In this document: one piece after another, positions 45,344 through 57,769 of the stretch | How positions within the stretch are numbered: the first letter of the stretch is position 1 | Layout: each line of letters starts with the position of its first letter | DNA from: Adineta ricciae | Lineage: Eukaryota > Rotifera > Eurotatoria > Adinetida > Adinetidae | NCBI GenBank assembly: GCA_905250025.1 | Contig: CAJNOJ010000095.1 | Location: 248,001 to 312,000 of the forward strand | Direction: 5' to 3' | Length of the DNA: 64,000 nucleotides | Position numbers and translations under genes: made by a program | The notes under the pieces: model-generated | The model's input: the letters and a program-made list of their open reading frames with translations, nothing else | What the model was told of the DNA's origin: nothing | Databases searched by the model: none

Positions 45344-46652
45344 ATGCCACGACCAGGAAAATCCTCGTATTCAGATGAAAAGCCTCCCTATTCGTACATC
45401 GCCCTGACAGCCATGGCTATACAACAAAGTCCAGAGAAAATGTTACCACTTAGTGACATTTACAAAGTCAGTATATTCATTGAAATTCCATATCATTGAT
45501 GTCAGTTGTTTTAGTTTATTACCGATCGATTTCCATATTATCGTACTAACACACAAAAATGGCAAAATTCTCTGCGACATAATTTATCATTTAATGATTG
45601 CTTTATCAAGATTCCACGGCGACTCGATCGACCGGGAAAGGGAAACTTTTGGGCGTTGCATAACAAGTAAGTCGATAGAATTCGTGCGTTGGTCGACTTG
45701 TCTTGTTTGATCATTGTGACTAAGTCTTTTAACAATCAAATCAAACAGAGATGAAACTCAGCGTGAGTTTGAATCACTAAATAGACGGATATATTTACAT
45801 ACATTTACACTCTGAGCAATTAGATGAAAAGAAATTGCTTTTTGAACACGTGTGTTTTGTAAATAGTTTCAATTGTCGGGATGATTAATCAATAGAGAAT
45901 GTGCAACTGAGTGAAAGAAGTTCAAGGTTTTCATGTTTAATAGAATTTCTGGGAAGGATAAATCAATCGTGTTCAGCTGTTTAGCGATGAATCTTCGAAA
46001 TAACTCGAAATTGAATCGTTTGTTTGATCAACTATGCTCATAAATTGAATAAAACAGAAGCCGTTATTTGAAAAAGAAACACATCAATGTGCGAACGTAC
46101 ATCTTGTCAAACACTTAACGAATCACATCTCTTGTCACCTGTTTTCTCTCATATATACACAATATCGTTCGATGAGTTGAGGAGAAAACGATCGCGTTGT
46201 CGTTTGATCTTTGCGGTCGATATTGTTTGTTAAGTAGCATCTCTTACAATCAATAAGATTTTTGGTTAATTGCTACAATTAGATCTAAATTTGTTGTTTT
46301 TTTTTCCTTCATTTATTAAAGGTGTCGAGATATGTTCGAAAATGGAAGTTATCTACGGCGACGCAAACGTTTTAAACTACACAAACAGAAGTCCAATCGC
46401 GAAGAAGAAGAAGAAGAAGAAAACAAGATGCTGTTGGATACAAAGCCTGTGACAACCAAAACATCTTTTTTTATTGATAATCTCCTTGCAAACGATACGA
46501 CCAGTACCAATACAAGTTTTACCACATCATCATCATCTCCAACAACGGAAACGACACATGTCTTGCCACAAATGTTTTACACAACTGATTTCGATCTGAT
46601 ACGTCAATTGTATTTACTCAATGAAAACCAACATCAGCAACCCTATTGGTAA
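45344..46652 (+). CDS. FOXB: Forkhead transcription factor of the FoxB class
   Basis: Nuclear winged-helix transcription factor. Exons 45344-45466, 45515-45666 and 46322-46652 join in frame to 201 residues. [20 protein letters not shown] is the characteristic FoxB start. The forkhead continues with [40 protein letters not shown] and PGKGNFWAL, ending [16 protein letters not shown], another FoxB signature. A poly-Glu run (GAA repeat near 46403-46420) follows, then [11 protein letters not shown], an eh1-type Groucho/TLE-binding motif as in FoxB C-termini. Vertebrate FoxB genes are intronless; here there are two introns, the second 655 bp (45667-46321), long for this genome. The C-terminus is much shorter than in vertebrates. 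Confidence 0.93.
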
Positions 46653-47298
46653 AAGTCAAGAAATCGAACAAAGAAAACAGAAACTTCAATTTAGTATGAT
46701 TATTTTTTGTTCTTATGCTGTTAACTTGACACATCATCAATTTTTTCTTCGTGTGCAAAGGAAAGTGTTGGCATGGTTCATTTATTTCTAATGATTTTTT
46801 TCTTTCCATCCAGGATCAAGCTTTCTTTCTTCTTTTCTTTTTTACCTCTGTTCTTGACATCGAAACGCGACAAGTCTGATGAGGTTGTCACAAGAAACAA
46901 CAATTGGATACATGTCACTACCTGAAAAGACATGACTCGATTGGAATACAAATGATGGATGAACACGAATCACCTGAGAATTTCAATGTTCAAACATTTT
47001 TCTTTGTCAGCATCTTCAGTTGGCAGTGTCATTATTGAATGTTCATGAAAGCGGATGAAATCAAAGAGAAAATGAACTCTCAGAAGAGAATTAGAAGATA
47101 TGTCATTGAGATTTCAATAAAGAAAGAAACGTGTCGATCTTTTCCAATTACTTTTTCCTTTTCCGATCGTCAGATGAATATACTACCAGGGATTAGTTGT
47201 GAGAAGGAAATCTTGTAATTATAACGAATAGAAATTTCCTAATGAAAATCTTTATTATACAAATAATAACTAAGAAGAAAAAACAGGAAGATATGCAA
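46653..47298. other. Intergenic, convergent 3' flanks of FoxB and mL23
   Basis: About 645 bp; FoxB 3'UTR side and the mL23 3'UTR on the other strand. No gene seen. Confidence 0.35.
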
Positions 47299-47902
47299 TT
47301 AACGAAACCATGTTGATAGACCAGGTCGATAAAGATTCGTTGCTTTTTGTTTCTCGTTAGCAGTTTGCATGCGTCGTTCATCTTTGACGAACTCATCCGA
47401 TGGCTTTTGACCACGCCATATGTCCGGATAGGTGAATGTTTCGTTTTTCTAGAAGAGAATCGAAATTGAATGTGTAACAAGTTAAATGGTATTTTACCAA
47501 GAATACATAAGCGAACTTTCGATCTGGATCGGGATCGATGATTTCTGATGAGACTGGATGACGATTTTCTTTGCCTAAATGGAAAATAATTTCTGTAGAA
47601 CACAACGAATCTTAAATATGATGCCAACCTTGCTTGATAATTGTTGTTATATCCAATGTTTCAATCTTATAAAGCTTTTCTAAATATTGTTTGATGTCAT
47701 TTTTCGTCATTCTGAAAAGTCAGAAAGATTCTCAATACATTAACTCGAGAATGATAATTTACTCAATATGACATTCAAATCGAACGACGTTGTGTCTCAA
47801 TGGACGGTTTTCTTCTGGTCTTACGATTCGCATCCAAAATTGCGGAAAAAATATTCGATGTGTAGGATCACCTGGTTGCCATTTAGGATATCGAGGTGTC
47901 AT
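47299..47902 (-). CDS. MRPL23: Mitochondrial ribosomal protein L23 (uL23m)
   Basis: Component of the mitochondrial large ribosomal subunit near the exit tunnel. Four exons on the minus strand (47763-47902, 47629-47711, 47498-47574, 47299-47448) join in frame to 149 residues; human MRPL23 is 153. Recognisable blocks are MTPRYPKWQPGDPTHRIFFP at the start, WMRIVRPEENRPLRHNVVRF, MTKNDIKQYLEKLY, the basic KQGKENRHP, KFAYVFLKNETFTYPDIW (human YVQLAHGQTFTFPDLF) and the terminal LSTWFR (human PSWFGL). Introns about 49-54 bp. Too fragmented to show as one open frame, hence easily missed. Confidence 0.88.
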
Positions 47903-48871
47903 CGATTTGTAAAGATACTGACTAAATTGAACGACATGACCGAAATAGACTTTGATTACTTAAGTTTTTGCTTACAGATTTGCAGGCAAACGCATTTCGA
48001 ACGAAGATGATGAATACTAAACTAATAGTAGAAGGCAGACATTTACATTTGATTCCATAGTTTACATCCAAGGAGTATACAATAAAATAAATCGAACGGT
48101 AGTTGTCACTAGCTGATGATTGGTATCCATCGAAAAAACGTTTTATCTCAAACTAACTGCCATGAATTGTACCGTTCATTGTCATGACATAATGATGATC
48201 ATGACAGTGCGCCCTGCAGTATGACAAAGTTACTCGTCAAGTGAAAAATCAGATCCATCTTTGATTTCGTAAGGTCTTTTCTCGGCGCACGAAGTTTTCT
48301 TCGATGTTGATATTAGATCATTATTTTCCATCAATGTAGCATCTGCTGACGATTAAAATGAATATTAGGCCTTCAAAATGAATATCATATGTTCACTGTC
48401 TGACGATTTTAATGAATACTATCGGAAACTCTCGTTTTCCTTTCCTAATATTTCGGTTCTTCATTCGACTTTATTTTCAAAATTTTGCAATTTCTCATCT
48501 CAGAAAACTTGTCTGCTTTACCGAAGTAACAAGTCGAGAATATCATTTCTTCATTCTCTTGATTTTGAAATTAAATTAAATTTCATTTTATTTGAAAAGT
48601 TCAAAATAAAATTTTCATTGGCTTGCGTTTCTCCAATGGTCATCATTGTTTGGTTAGAGAAAAATGTAACATACAACATACCTGACAAGATGTGACTTAT
48701 TACAACAAAATATTAATCTTTCGTTAAACTAGACGAAATACCACACGAATCTGTCTTGTTAATTGCTATTGAGTTACATTTTTCGTTCGTTAGTTTTCGT
48801 GTCTGTCGGAAAAGGTGAAAAGGTCAGCAGATAAAAAGTTCATTCTTTTTTTTTGTCTGCATTGATTTTAG
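47903..48871. other. Divergent intergenic region, MRPL23 / DENND1
   Basis: About 970 bp. The open frame at 48378-48695 (+) has low-complexity AT-rich composition and no features. TTGATTTTAG ends at 48871 directly before the DENND1 ATG. Confidence 0.4.
48862..48871 (+). promoter_or_regulatory. Splice acceptor abutting the DENND1 start codon
   Basis: Pyrimidine-rich tract and AG at 48870-48871 immediately before ATG 48872; spliced-leader acceptor or end of a 5'UTR intron. Confidence 0.5.
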
Positions 48872-51800
48872 ATGGCATCTGATTCGAAAGCAGTAGGTAA
48901 TCAAGTAACAAAAGAAATCGAATCTCGAATAAAGTAAACAGTTCATTGATAAGTTTGATCTTTTATTTATGTATTCATTGTTTAGACAAGTACCTGAGCA
49001 TATATTCGAAGCTTTTCTTGAAATTCGTGAACCAGTCGATAATGAAAGTAAGACAAGTGTTACTTATTTTCTGTTCGCACCGTTCTCTCGCCGAATCCTT
49101 TTCAGCACCGGAAGTTCTACTTAAATATCCATCTGATTGTTCCGAAGAAGTTGTCAAAACTGCGACAAGCTTTGCATATCCCTGCAAAATTCCACCGTAA
49201 GAATTCGTGTTAACAAACGAATAAAGAATGAACAATGTATTTTTTCATAGCGATGAACAAAGTGAACATTTCGCATTCGTAGTACTCGATCCAACTAGTA
49301 CATCGTTTCGTTTTGGATACTGTCGACGATCGAATCGCGAATCTACTTGCCTGTGTATGATCAGGTAGGAGTAATTGGACTCTTGGAAAGAAATTGATGT
49401 TGTTTCGTTCAAGTTATTATCCATGGTTTGAGACGTTTTACACCATTTTGAATGATTTAGCACAAATGATTACTTCGAAAGCGGTAAGATCTGTTTGAAT
49501 ATTGTTTTCCTGAAAAATAGAAAACATGTGCTTGTCCGAACAGTTGAATCATCTTTCCGAGATAACGGGTTTAGTAGGTGTATGCTGCTCTACACGCTTG
49601 ATTTGTTGAGTGCACCAGACGACTGATTTTCTTTTTCATCTTAACTAGACTGATGATATGGAAGAGTTTCTATCCTCATTGTATAATTACAAATTGATGT
49701 CGACCGACGAATTCTTTAACAACGAAGGAAAAGAAATCATCGAAGTCAAAAGTCGTTCAAAAGTAAACATGTTTGGTTTCTTTTTTATAAAACTTTTTGA
49801 CAACTAACGAAAGTTTAGATTTATACATACAATCGACCGGACCTCAGAAAACTTCCATCAATGCTATCAGATGTAAGTACTTTGAAAATGAATATTTATA
49901 TACTCTTATTGATATTGTAGCGTAATTTTACCGTTATGTTCTCTCGATTGGGTTCCGAAATCATGCTACGCCTATTTGCTCATATCCTTTTCGAACGACG
50001 TATTCTTTTTGTTTCATCGAAATTGTTTCACCTAACTGGTTTGTTTACTCGATTTATCTTTAACGTCCTACTTCAAAACTTTCCCCTTTAGCATGTGCTT
50101 ATGGATGTTTACATTTAATTTATCCGATGCATTGGTAAGATTTTCGTTAATCAGAACTTCGATGATTAGATTTATTCATTTCATAGGCAAAGTATCTTCT
50201 TGCCGATTGTGTCGTCATCGATCTTATGGACAACGGCGTGCACTGCTCCGTACATTCTTGGTGTACATTCCAGTGTATTCTCTACATTGAATGTCGATGA
50301 GTTAGGCGATGTTGTGATTGTGAATATCGATGAGCGAAGATTGGAGTCACACTATGATGATCTGAATCTGCTTCCGAAATATCTATTTCGAAGTATGAAA
50401 AAAGGTATTCAACAATCATCCCAATTAGCTGGTGATCATCTTGCGAGAGTTTTTCTTCGTGCGATGGCTTGTTCGATTGGTAAGTTGAAATGAACAGTTC
50501 GATTCTCTCATTTCTATTCATTTTGAAGGAAACTATGCCAGTGGATTTACATTTAAGAATGAAAAACTAGATTTTGATCGAGATCTGTATCTTGAACAAT
50601 TTCTCGGATCTCATGTGCATTCATTTATGTCAACAGTTGCGAATACCCAAATGTTTGAACAAGTGAGAAGTCGATTCCACAGTCCGATCTTAATACCACA
50701 ATGAAAATGCTCTGATTTCAGTTTTCGCGGTACCGGACTTATCTTCAACTTCAACGCGAGACAGATGTTGATGAATTCGATATCGAAGTGAAGAATTTAC
50801 ATCAATTGCAACAATCAAAAAAAGTAATGAAAAAACAATTTTTTTTGTATATAGTGTATCTGATGTCTGACATGTTCAGTTACGTAATTCCACTAGGGAA
50901 ATTTTCAATCAGTGTACCTAGCGAATTCTACATGCATTCTTTCTTCTTTTTCTAGTTTAAAACAAACAAAAAGATTTACAAACTGTTGGAAAAAGTAAGT
51001 GTGTCTTCGCTTTCCTCATTTTATTTTGCCATTAATTAACGAAGTCATGTATTAAACACGGTATGGGTAACTTCTTGTAGTATGTGAAAGATGGGACAAT
51101 AGTTTACAGTAGTATTAGTGCACAAAAAGATCGTACAAAAGCGAATAAACGAAAATCACTTATCGATTCAAAGGATGAAAGAAATAAGGTATCATATATA
51201 TATATATAAATTGTCAATGCTTAACGTTGCTCTTTGTGGTTTTCTTTGCTCTTTCTGTTCATTTTGCGTACATTACATTGTTGACAGAACACTATTATGT
51301 ACTTCATCATTTTTTCTTCTTCTGTATAGGCCGCCAATCCACTCCTTGAACAAGTACAAAATAAAGCTGAAAAATTTCAAACTGTTGTAAGTCGAGCATA
51401 TTTATATGTAATATTTATAAGCGAAGAAAATGATTTAGATTAATAAAGCTGGTCAACGTGTAGCTAGCGAAGCATCGTCAGTAAGGAATAATTTAACATC
51501 TCTGGATGTAAGTCTGATCAAAGGCTTGATGGGCAGAAAGGATGATTTCGACACTTTTTTTTTAGTTTAATGATGTCATGCGACGGAATCATAGTTCGAA
51601 AGTGAATAATTCAGTAAGTTAAAACAATGAATAGGATTCCTTCATTGCATTTCTATTTTCAGATTGAACATAATCAACTCAGTGCATTAAAGACAACGCA
51701 TCATGTAAGATTTCTGTTCAAATAACAGAATCTTCTGATTTTTTTCTTCTTCTAGTCAAGCACACCTGATTTACTCAATGAAAAGTAAGCCATGGGAATG

Positions 51801-52707
51801 ACGTCATGTTTAATTATTCTCGATTTTTAGACCGATTCCATACGAACGATTTCATTCAGGAAATTCCGAACCACGTCTGATCAATGGTGACCTTGTCGAC
51901 TCTTCATCATCGGAATCATCACGTTCATCGACTCCTGAACCCGAACAATACAAAAGCAATCCATTGATCAATTTCGACATTGAAGATGTACGGTCAAGTA
52001 TTTCCATTTCCACTTCTTTTACGTTGACTAGTTATCTTCAGAATCTAGTAATGCCATCTCCTGTTGTACTCAATGTCATCAACACTCCACTCGCTACGCC
52101 AGTGCCTCGTCAAACACCTCAAATTGATTCAAAAATCAAACAGTTACAAAGCGAACTTCAACATAAAGTTCAAACATTTGACGGGAAACGTACCGATCCT
52201 CGAAATGAATATGGTGAACAACAGACAGAAATTAAAAGACTCGTTAAGCAATTCGACCCACTTGATGATTCCAATTCTTCACCTATGATCAATCGAACGC
52301 CGAATACATCATTTACTTCCATGCCTATTAATCTTCGTTTGGAACAAAGGCTCACATCCCATTCGATAGGTCGCCATCCGTCTATTCACGAGGCTATTCC
52401 AGCGAATCGCGTGACGACTCTTCTACAGAACATTCAAACTAACTTTGGTACCACCAGTCGAGTTTCTGCACGGCCAAGTATGCCCACGCAGCAACGAGAG
52501 AGAAAATCTCCGACTGGCTTTTCTCCTGCATCAACTGCACCTGCTGCTTTGTTTCCGAAAATTTGTTCGTTAATTTCTGATGATCCATCGTTGAGTTTTG
52601 ATCCTTTAGCACCATCGAAAGAGAAAATCTTACTTGCACCTACGCCATCAGCGTCTACTACGCCCAGTTCGGAAACGAACGGTTCGAATTTGATTGATTT
52701 TAATTAG
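48872..52707 (+). CDS. DENND1: DENND1 / connecdenn, Rab35 GEF
   Basis: DENN-domain guanine exchange factor for Rab35 on clathrin-coated vesicles. Exon 1 (48872-48935) gives MASDSKAVGNQVTKEIESR, splicing to IKQVPEHIFEAFLEIREP, which matches human connecdenn SRIKQNPETTFEVYVEV. uDENN continues with FAYPCKIPPDEQSEHFAFVV, FGYCRRSN and MISYYPWFETFYTILNDLA. cDENN has YNRPDLRKLPSML, LFAHILFERRILFVSSKLFH, ACAYGCLHLIYPMHWQSIFL and GVHSSVFSTLN. dDENN has VVIVNIDERRLE and LARVFLRAMACSIGNYASG. The tail after about 50990 has several very small exons (51436-51807) and then endocytic motifs: FDPLDD, FDPLAP, and clathrin-box-like NPLINFD and LIDFN at the very end. Confidence 0.93.
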
Positions 52708-52998
52708 TAGCTTTTTTTTCCATTTTTACACTACGCATTTCATTTTCTTTTTCTTTAAATTTTTCGCGTCTTTCATAATATTATTTGTCCTTTTCTATCT
52801 TGCGTACAATCGATTATATGTTTGCGAATGATGATAATATGTGTGTGAGTGTGATGTTTATGCAATTATTATTATTTTTTCTGTATTAATTTCTGTGAAT
52901 ATAATAGTCGGTACGAAAGGAAAGAATATTGTGAATCGATCTTTTTTTTTAATATTTCAGATCTTTGGATCTCTTCCTCCCTTCATGTCATTTCAGTA
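52708..52998. other. DENND1 to RUN-protein spacer
   Basis: 291 bp, very T-rich. CATTTCAG ends at 52996, two bases before the next ATG (52999), again an acceptor next to a start codon. Confidence 0.45.
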
Positions 52999-55900
52999 AT
53001 GGACGATTCATTGATCAATCCTGTGTTAATATCATCATCGGCGCATCTCGAAGATGTCGAACAGTTAATCAAAAACATTGAAAAACAGACCTTCATTGCT
53101 GATAATCTTTTAAACATATCTCATAGCTCCAATGTCAAAGAAACGGTAATCAAATCGTTCACGTCTAATTCATCAGACATTGCCCCGTTGGACAATCATC
53201 TTCTTTCAAAAATTATTCCAGGTGTCAATGGTACTTCGAATAAAGATGAAAACGTTGTTAAACAACGCGATTCATTAGATGTGGATGATGTGAGGAAACA
53301 ACAGATCTTTTCCGCAACAACAAATGATCAAAGTTTAGTCCACGAACCAGACACTGCATACACTTGGGATGACCAATATGATGCACGTGCGAATTACCGA
53401 CTTACTTTTAGTACTGATAGATTACAACAAGCCGATACCAAGTCAGATAAATCTCGTCGATATAAACATCAAGCAACAAGTCAACAGATAACTACAAACT
53501 ATTCCGATGATGACATTCCGATGAATATTAACAATAATATGAACGATTGGTCAATACGTTCATCTTCGAATATGTTAGATCAATCAATGAATCCAACACC
53601 AACGGCACAGCAACAACCGATCCCGACAAATCAATCTTCAGGCTCATCGACAACATCATCGTCAACATCATGGCGACAAACGAAGGAAAGTCAACGTACA
53701 GCAGGAGGAATGCAATCAAAAGACGTTCGACCGCCATCACCGTTATGTCTATACAAGATTTTTCAACAAAAATCCAATATGAATCCACTGCCGACCATCC
53801 GAACTATTTTTCCCTTGAATCCTCTCCAACGAGATCTGCTCACTCCTAATCATAATACTGAAAGTAGTACAGATAAATCGAACAATCATCGTCGATCTCG
53901 GCTCAGTTCTGATCAAGCTATTCAAACCTCACTGCATTCAGCACCAAATAATCGTCATCGATCTACATCTGTAGCAGGTAGATCAAAAAGTTTAACTGAA
54001 ATTCATTTCTCATCGATTGTCTTTTAGCACGAAAATCCGATTCATTCGATCAACTGGCAACTTCGACTCGAACTCTCATTCATAAGTCTCTACCCGATCT
54101 TTCATTTATATCTCAATATACCAAAGAGTTACCTCGATCTCATACAACATCGTCGTCAATCTTGATCTCAAATAATACTCGAGCAACACCATCTCCAACA
54201 ATTATCCAACAACCCAAACAAGATTCAGATCGACCACGTACATTGAAATCAATTAAACGGTACAAGAATAACAAACATTCTACAGAACCTCTGGGAGTCT
54301 TCTACAGTCCACAATTACGAAAGACATTTGCAGCTGTGCCAATAATAACAGAATCGAGTGCATCATCGCCAACTGCACATATCAACAAATCTCAAGCAGC
54401 GAATCTCAAATCTTGTTTGAAAGCCGCATCACGGGCAAATTCTTGTGATATTCAAAATGCCATTGAAGAACAGAAGTCGCCAATGTCAAATAAGAAGCTC
54501 ATGAATAATCAGGTAAATCTAAGCATAACCTTCATTACTGTCTTTCGTCAATAGCTTTTCGCATTTATCTTTTGAGCATTCCATTCCACAACCCAAATCA
54601 CCGTCGTCATGCATCCGCCGAAGTCCGGGTGTCAATAAACTCAAATATTTAGACACAGTTTGGTCTTCCAACAAACTTAGTGCATACATGTTACCGGATT
54701 CGTCGCGAGGTCATCATTCCGAACATGACCTAATCTCGTTAATTCCCGGGGAGAATTCTACAAAGAAGAGTATTAGCTTTTCCGAGGATATTTCCAAACA
54801 ACTTCTATCGCCTTGTAACCCAGCAATTGCTTTCACCACTGACCTTCCATTAGAAGTATATGAAAGTAACAAACGGTTGACAAAACGAACAACGGCACGA
54901 TGTAGAGACGTACGTCGATGTCAGAGTAAGTTATTTGAGGAGGCTCAACTCAGTTCGCCCATTTGTTTGATTCAAAAGAAACTTAATCTCAAAACGATAA
55001 TGATTATATACATTGTTATTAATCCGCTTTTGTTCTTCCCTTCGTTCTTTAGCTGACATTATTGCTGTTGATCCTGTTCTTCACCTACATTCATTTACTG
55101 ACAGTCCACCAAATGAGTTCTGTTTACAGCGAGATGATGATCAGACGGACGACGATGAACTTTTGATGAAAAATTCAACGATCAATATCATTACCGATCT
55201 CGACGAAACCATGCCTATCAGTAAGGAAATTCAATCACCCTCTCCCATCGATCAAGAAAAGAAATCCTCGATACTTGATGGTGCGTCGAACTAATCTTGA
55301 GGTTTCAAAGTCATCGACTACTTTTACTTGTTGTTTAGATATTGTTGTTACTGTCAATAACATCGTCAAACGTTTGTTAGAAATAAAACAAACTGGAAAG
55401 GTAGCTGAAGTTGAAAACTAGATATTTCATCTTTGCTTGTGGTTTGTTTAGATGTTCTTTCTTGATAATGAACAGAATTCCCAATTGGATGTCTTATTGA
55501 AAAACGATCTGTGCCCTGCAATTCAAGCCATTCTCGAACATGGCCGGAAAGAATTGAAGAAAACGACTCTATGGAAAATCATCGAATCATCAATTGACAA
55601 GCATCCTTCAACAACAGCACAAGTACCTTTAGCTTATCAGGAAGCGAAACTGATCGCACAGAATACATCATCATATTGGTTATTTAAATTCCAAGCTTTT
55701 ATTTTTATCCTATTAAAGTTCGTTCTTTCGTCTTGTTCATTTTTTTTCCGAAGGCAATCATTCTCTTTCTAGTAAAAATGAACTCATTAATTGGCTTTAT
55801 TATTTCACTCGACAGAAAGAGATTCTCCTCCGCTATTATCAATCACCTGATGCTTTAATTCTCGTTTCGATATCGTCAACATTCAATCTTTTCGAACGAA

Positions 55901-56454
55901 TCATGACACAATTAGAGAAACTCACTACACTTACCTTCCGTTTGACATATCATACACCAGATCTGTCATCGGTCAATGACGAACAATTGAATACATCGTA
56001 CATTAGTATTCATCCGGCGAAGACGTGCGCACGTGATTGGGTGATGACTATTTCACGACGAAATCCGAAAACATTCACGCAACCGATTCTACAGAATTCT
56101 TCCAATGACACCTTTCGTTCGACATTATCCAGGAAGTTTAATGCTATATTCAGCAAAACAAATCCGCCGCAGCAGATGAAATCTTCGCCAGTCATCGCCA
56201 CGAAAATGCCCGACGGCAAAAGGCAAAGCAAATCGCCCGGCCCGACACGTCGCGCACGTTTTTCTAGTGTATTCAGTAATGCACCAACAACAGTTACCAC
56301 GACGATCTCCAGTCCAAAAATAAAGTATACAATACGACCAAGTACATCTCCATCGAGAGGAGCGACTATGCTAACTCAATCGAAAATTCCACGTCCATCG
56401 TTGAATGTCGATAAGCCTAAATCAGTTCGATATCACTCTACAGCACCGTCATGA
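52999..56454 (+). CDS. RUN-domain protein, RUSC1/2-like, without SH3
   Basis: Seven exons (52999-53977, 54028-54512, 54577-54925, 55053-55280, 55339-55400, 55452-55678, 55773-56454) join exactly in frame to 1003 residues. The first two thirds are Ser/Asn/Gln-rich and disordered, with short conserved-looking islands (RKSDSFDQLATS, SIKRYKNNKHSTEPLGVFYS, SISFSEDISKQLL). A RUN domain occupies about residues 685-840: IVKRLLEIKQTGKMFFLD, DLCPAIQAILEHGRKEL, LWKIIESSID, ELINWLYYFTRQKEILLRYY, SPDALILVS, then TQLEKLTTLTFRL. The order and the LCPAxxxLLxHG and W-L-Y-YxxPxALL pattern match RUSC1/RUSC2, scaffolds of vesicle traffic. RUSC SH3 is not present; the C-terminus is basic and Ser/Pro-rich. Confidence 0.75.
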
Positions 56455-56775
56455 AATTCATTTTCTTGTGATTCTTTTCTCTCTCTCTCTCTCTTTTGTT
56501 TTGTTATGAATCTTTTATCATTCTATTTAACTCTATGCATTTCTTGTTTTCTTCCAAACGTTATAGATCACTATTCTCAGGTTGTTTTTCTACTCATCTA
56601 TGTACAAGTACTCAGATTTTAATAATAATAATAATAATTTGATAAATCAATTACAGCAGTCAACACCGTTTCATAGAGACTTAAATTCTGAACCACATTC
56701 GATGATTCACAGTGACCTTGGACTGCTTGATGGAGAGACTGTATGAACGTTGATCTCTGTATTTCAGATTTGACC
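56455..56775. other. RUN-protein to PTH2 spacer
   Basis: 321 bp with a (CT)n run at about 56477-56493 and an AAT trinucleotide run at about 56621-56637. TGTATTTCAG ends at 56767, eight bases before the next ATG. Confidence 0.45.
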
Positions 56776-57538
56776 ATGGCAGAAGGAGGTCCACACGTCA
56801 CTGCAGCATCCTCTTCCTCATACACAGATGTGAACGAACAATTTCTCGCCACCCTAGTAGAAATGGGTATTCCTCAGGAAACAGCTCGACAGGTTTGTTC
56901 TATCTTCTCCCAAGTCGTCTGTTCAATAGTACTTTTCAGGCTTTAAAACGTGTTAACAATCAAAGTTTAGATGCAGCTCTAGCTGTTGTGTTCGGTGAAT
57001 CAATTCCGACTAGTAACAATCAAACAAATGTCGAACAATCTACTCAAGTATCTCAATTTGTAAGCGCTTCCGTCTATGCAAAGTCGTTCTTTCTCAATAG
57101 TCTCTTCATGACCTCATTTAGGACACACTAGCCATCGATGAAAGAGACGTTGAACCAATACCACATAAAATGTTATTTGTCGTAAATGGTTCTCTACAAA
57201 TGAGTTCAGGAAAGATGGCTGCTCAAGTTGCTCATTGTGCGGTTAGTTTATACCAAAAACTACTCGAGAGACGTCCGAAGGCCTTAGAATATTGGCAAGA
57301 GTATGGTGAGACGAAAATTGTTGTCCGTGGTCAATCAACAGAAGAATTACTTGATATTGAAACGAAGGCGAAGACAAATCGATCAATCGTCACAGCTACT
57401 ATCGAGGACGCTGGTCTAACGGAAATCGCCAGTGGTTCATTAACGTGTCTTGGTCTGTTTGGCACAAATGAACAATTAAAACCAATTACTGGTCATCTCA
57501 AACTCATGCAAGACTGTTTGAAATGTAGTGGACAATGA
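56776..57538 (+). CDS. PTRH2: UBA-domain peptidyl-tRNA hydrolase 2 family protein
   Basis: Three exons (56776-56892, 56940-57059, 57122-57538) join in frame to 217 residues. Residues about 15-58 form a UBA-like ubiquitin-binding domain: FLATLVEMGIPQETARQALK, then NNQSLDAALAVVFG. Residues about 90-217 are a complete Pth2 domain that hydrolyses peptidyl-tRNA: KMLFVVNGSLQMSSGKMAAQ (catalytic-lysine region), VAHCAVSLYQ, WQEYGETKIVVRG, VTATIEDAGLTEIASGS, TCLGLFG and the terminal TGHLKLM. Human PTRH2 instead has an N-terminal membrane anchor; the UBA version is known from other invertebrates. The protein should be cytosolic. Confidence 0.92.
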
Positions 57539-57769
57539 TATTTTCTACTAAACAACTACAAAATGTTAGTTTTTATTTCCAGCAAAAAAAGCAAAAGACA
57601 AGAATGTTATTTCATACGACTAGATGATTAAGGATAAGATCGTACAGAATTAAATAAATGAAAAAGCTCAACAGTGAATTTGTTTGAAAAGAAAGGATGA
57701 GGAGAAAGTTCGTTTGTTGTTGATGTTGGTTCATCGTGATCGTGTAAATCTAGATGAAGATCTTCTCGA

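Noticed and set aside
48378-48695. Plus-strand 105-codon open frame upstream of DENND1
   Set aside because: AT-rich Phe/Leu/Ile/Ser composition typical of non-coding DNA here; no domain.
51195-51208. TA dinucleotide run near 51200, plus CT and AAT/GAA runs elsewhere
   Set aside because: Ordinary microsatellites inside introns or spacers; no sign of a mobile element.
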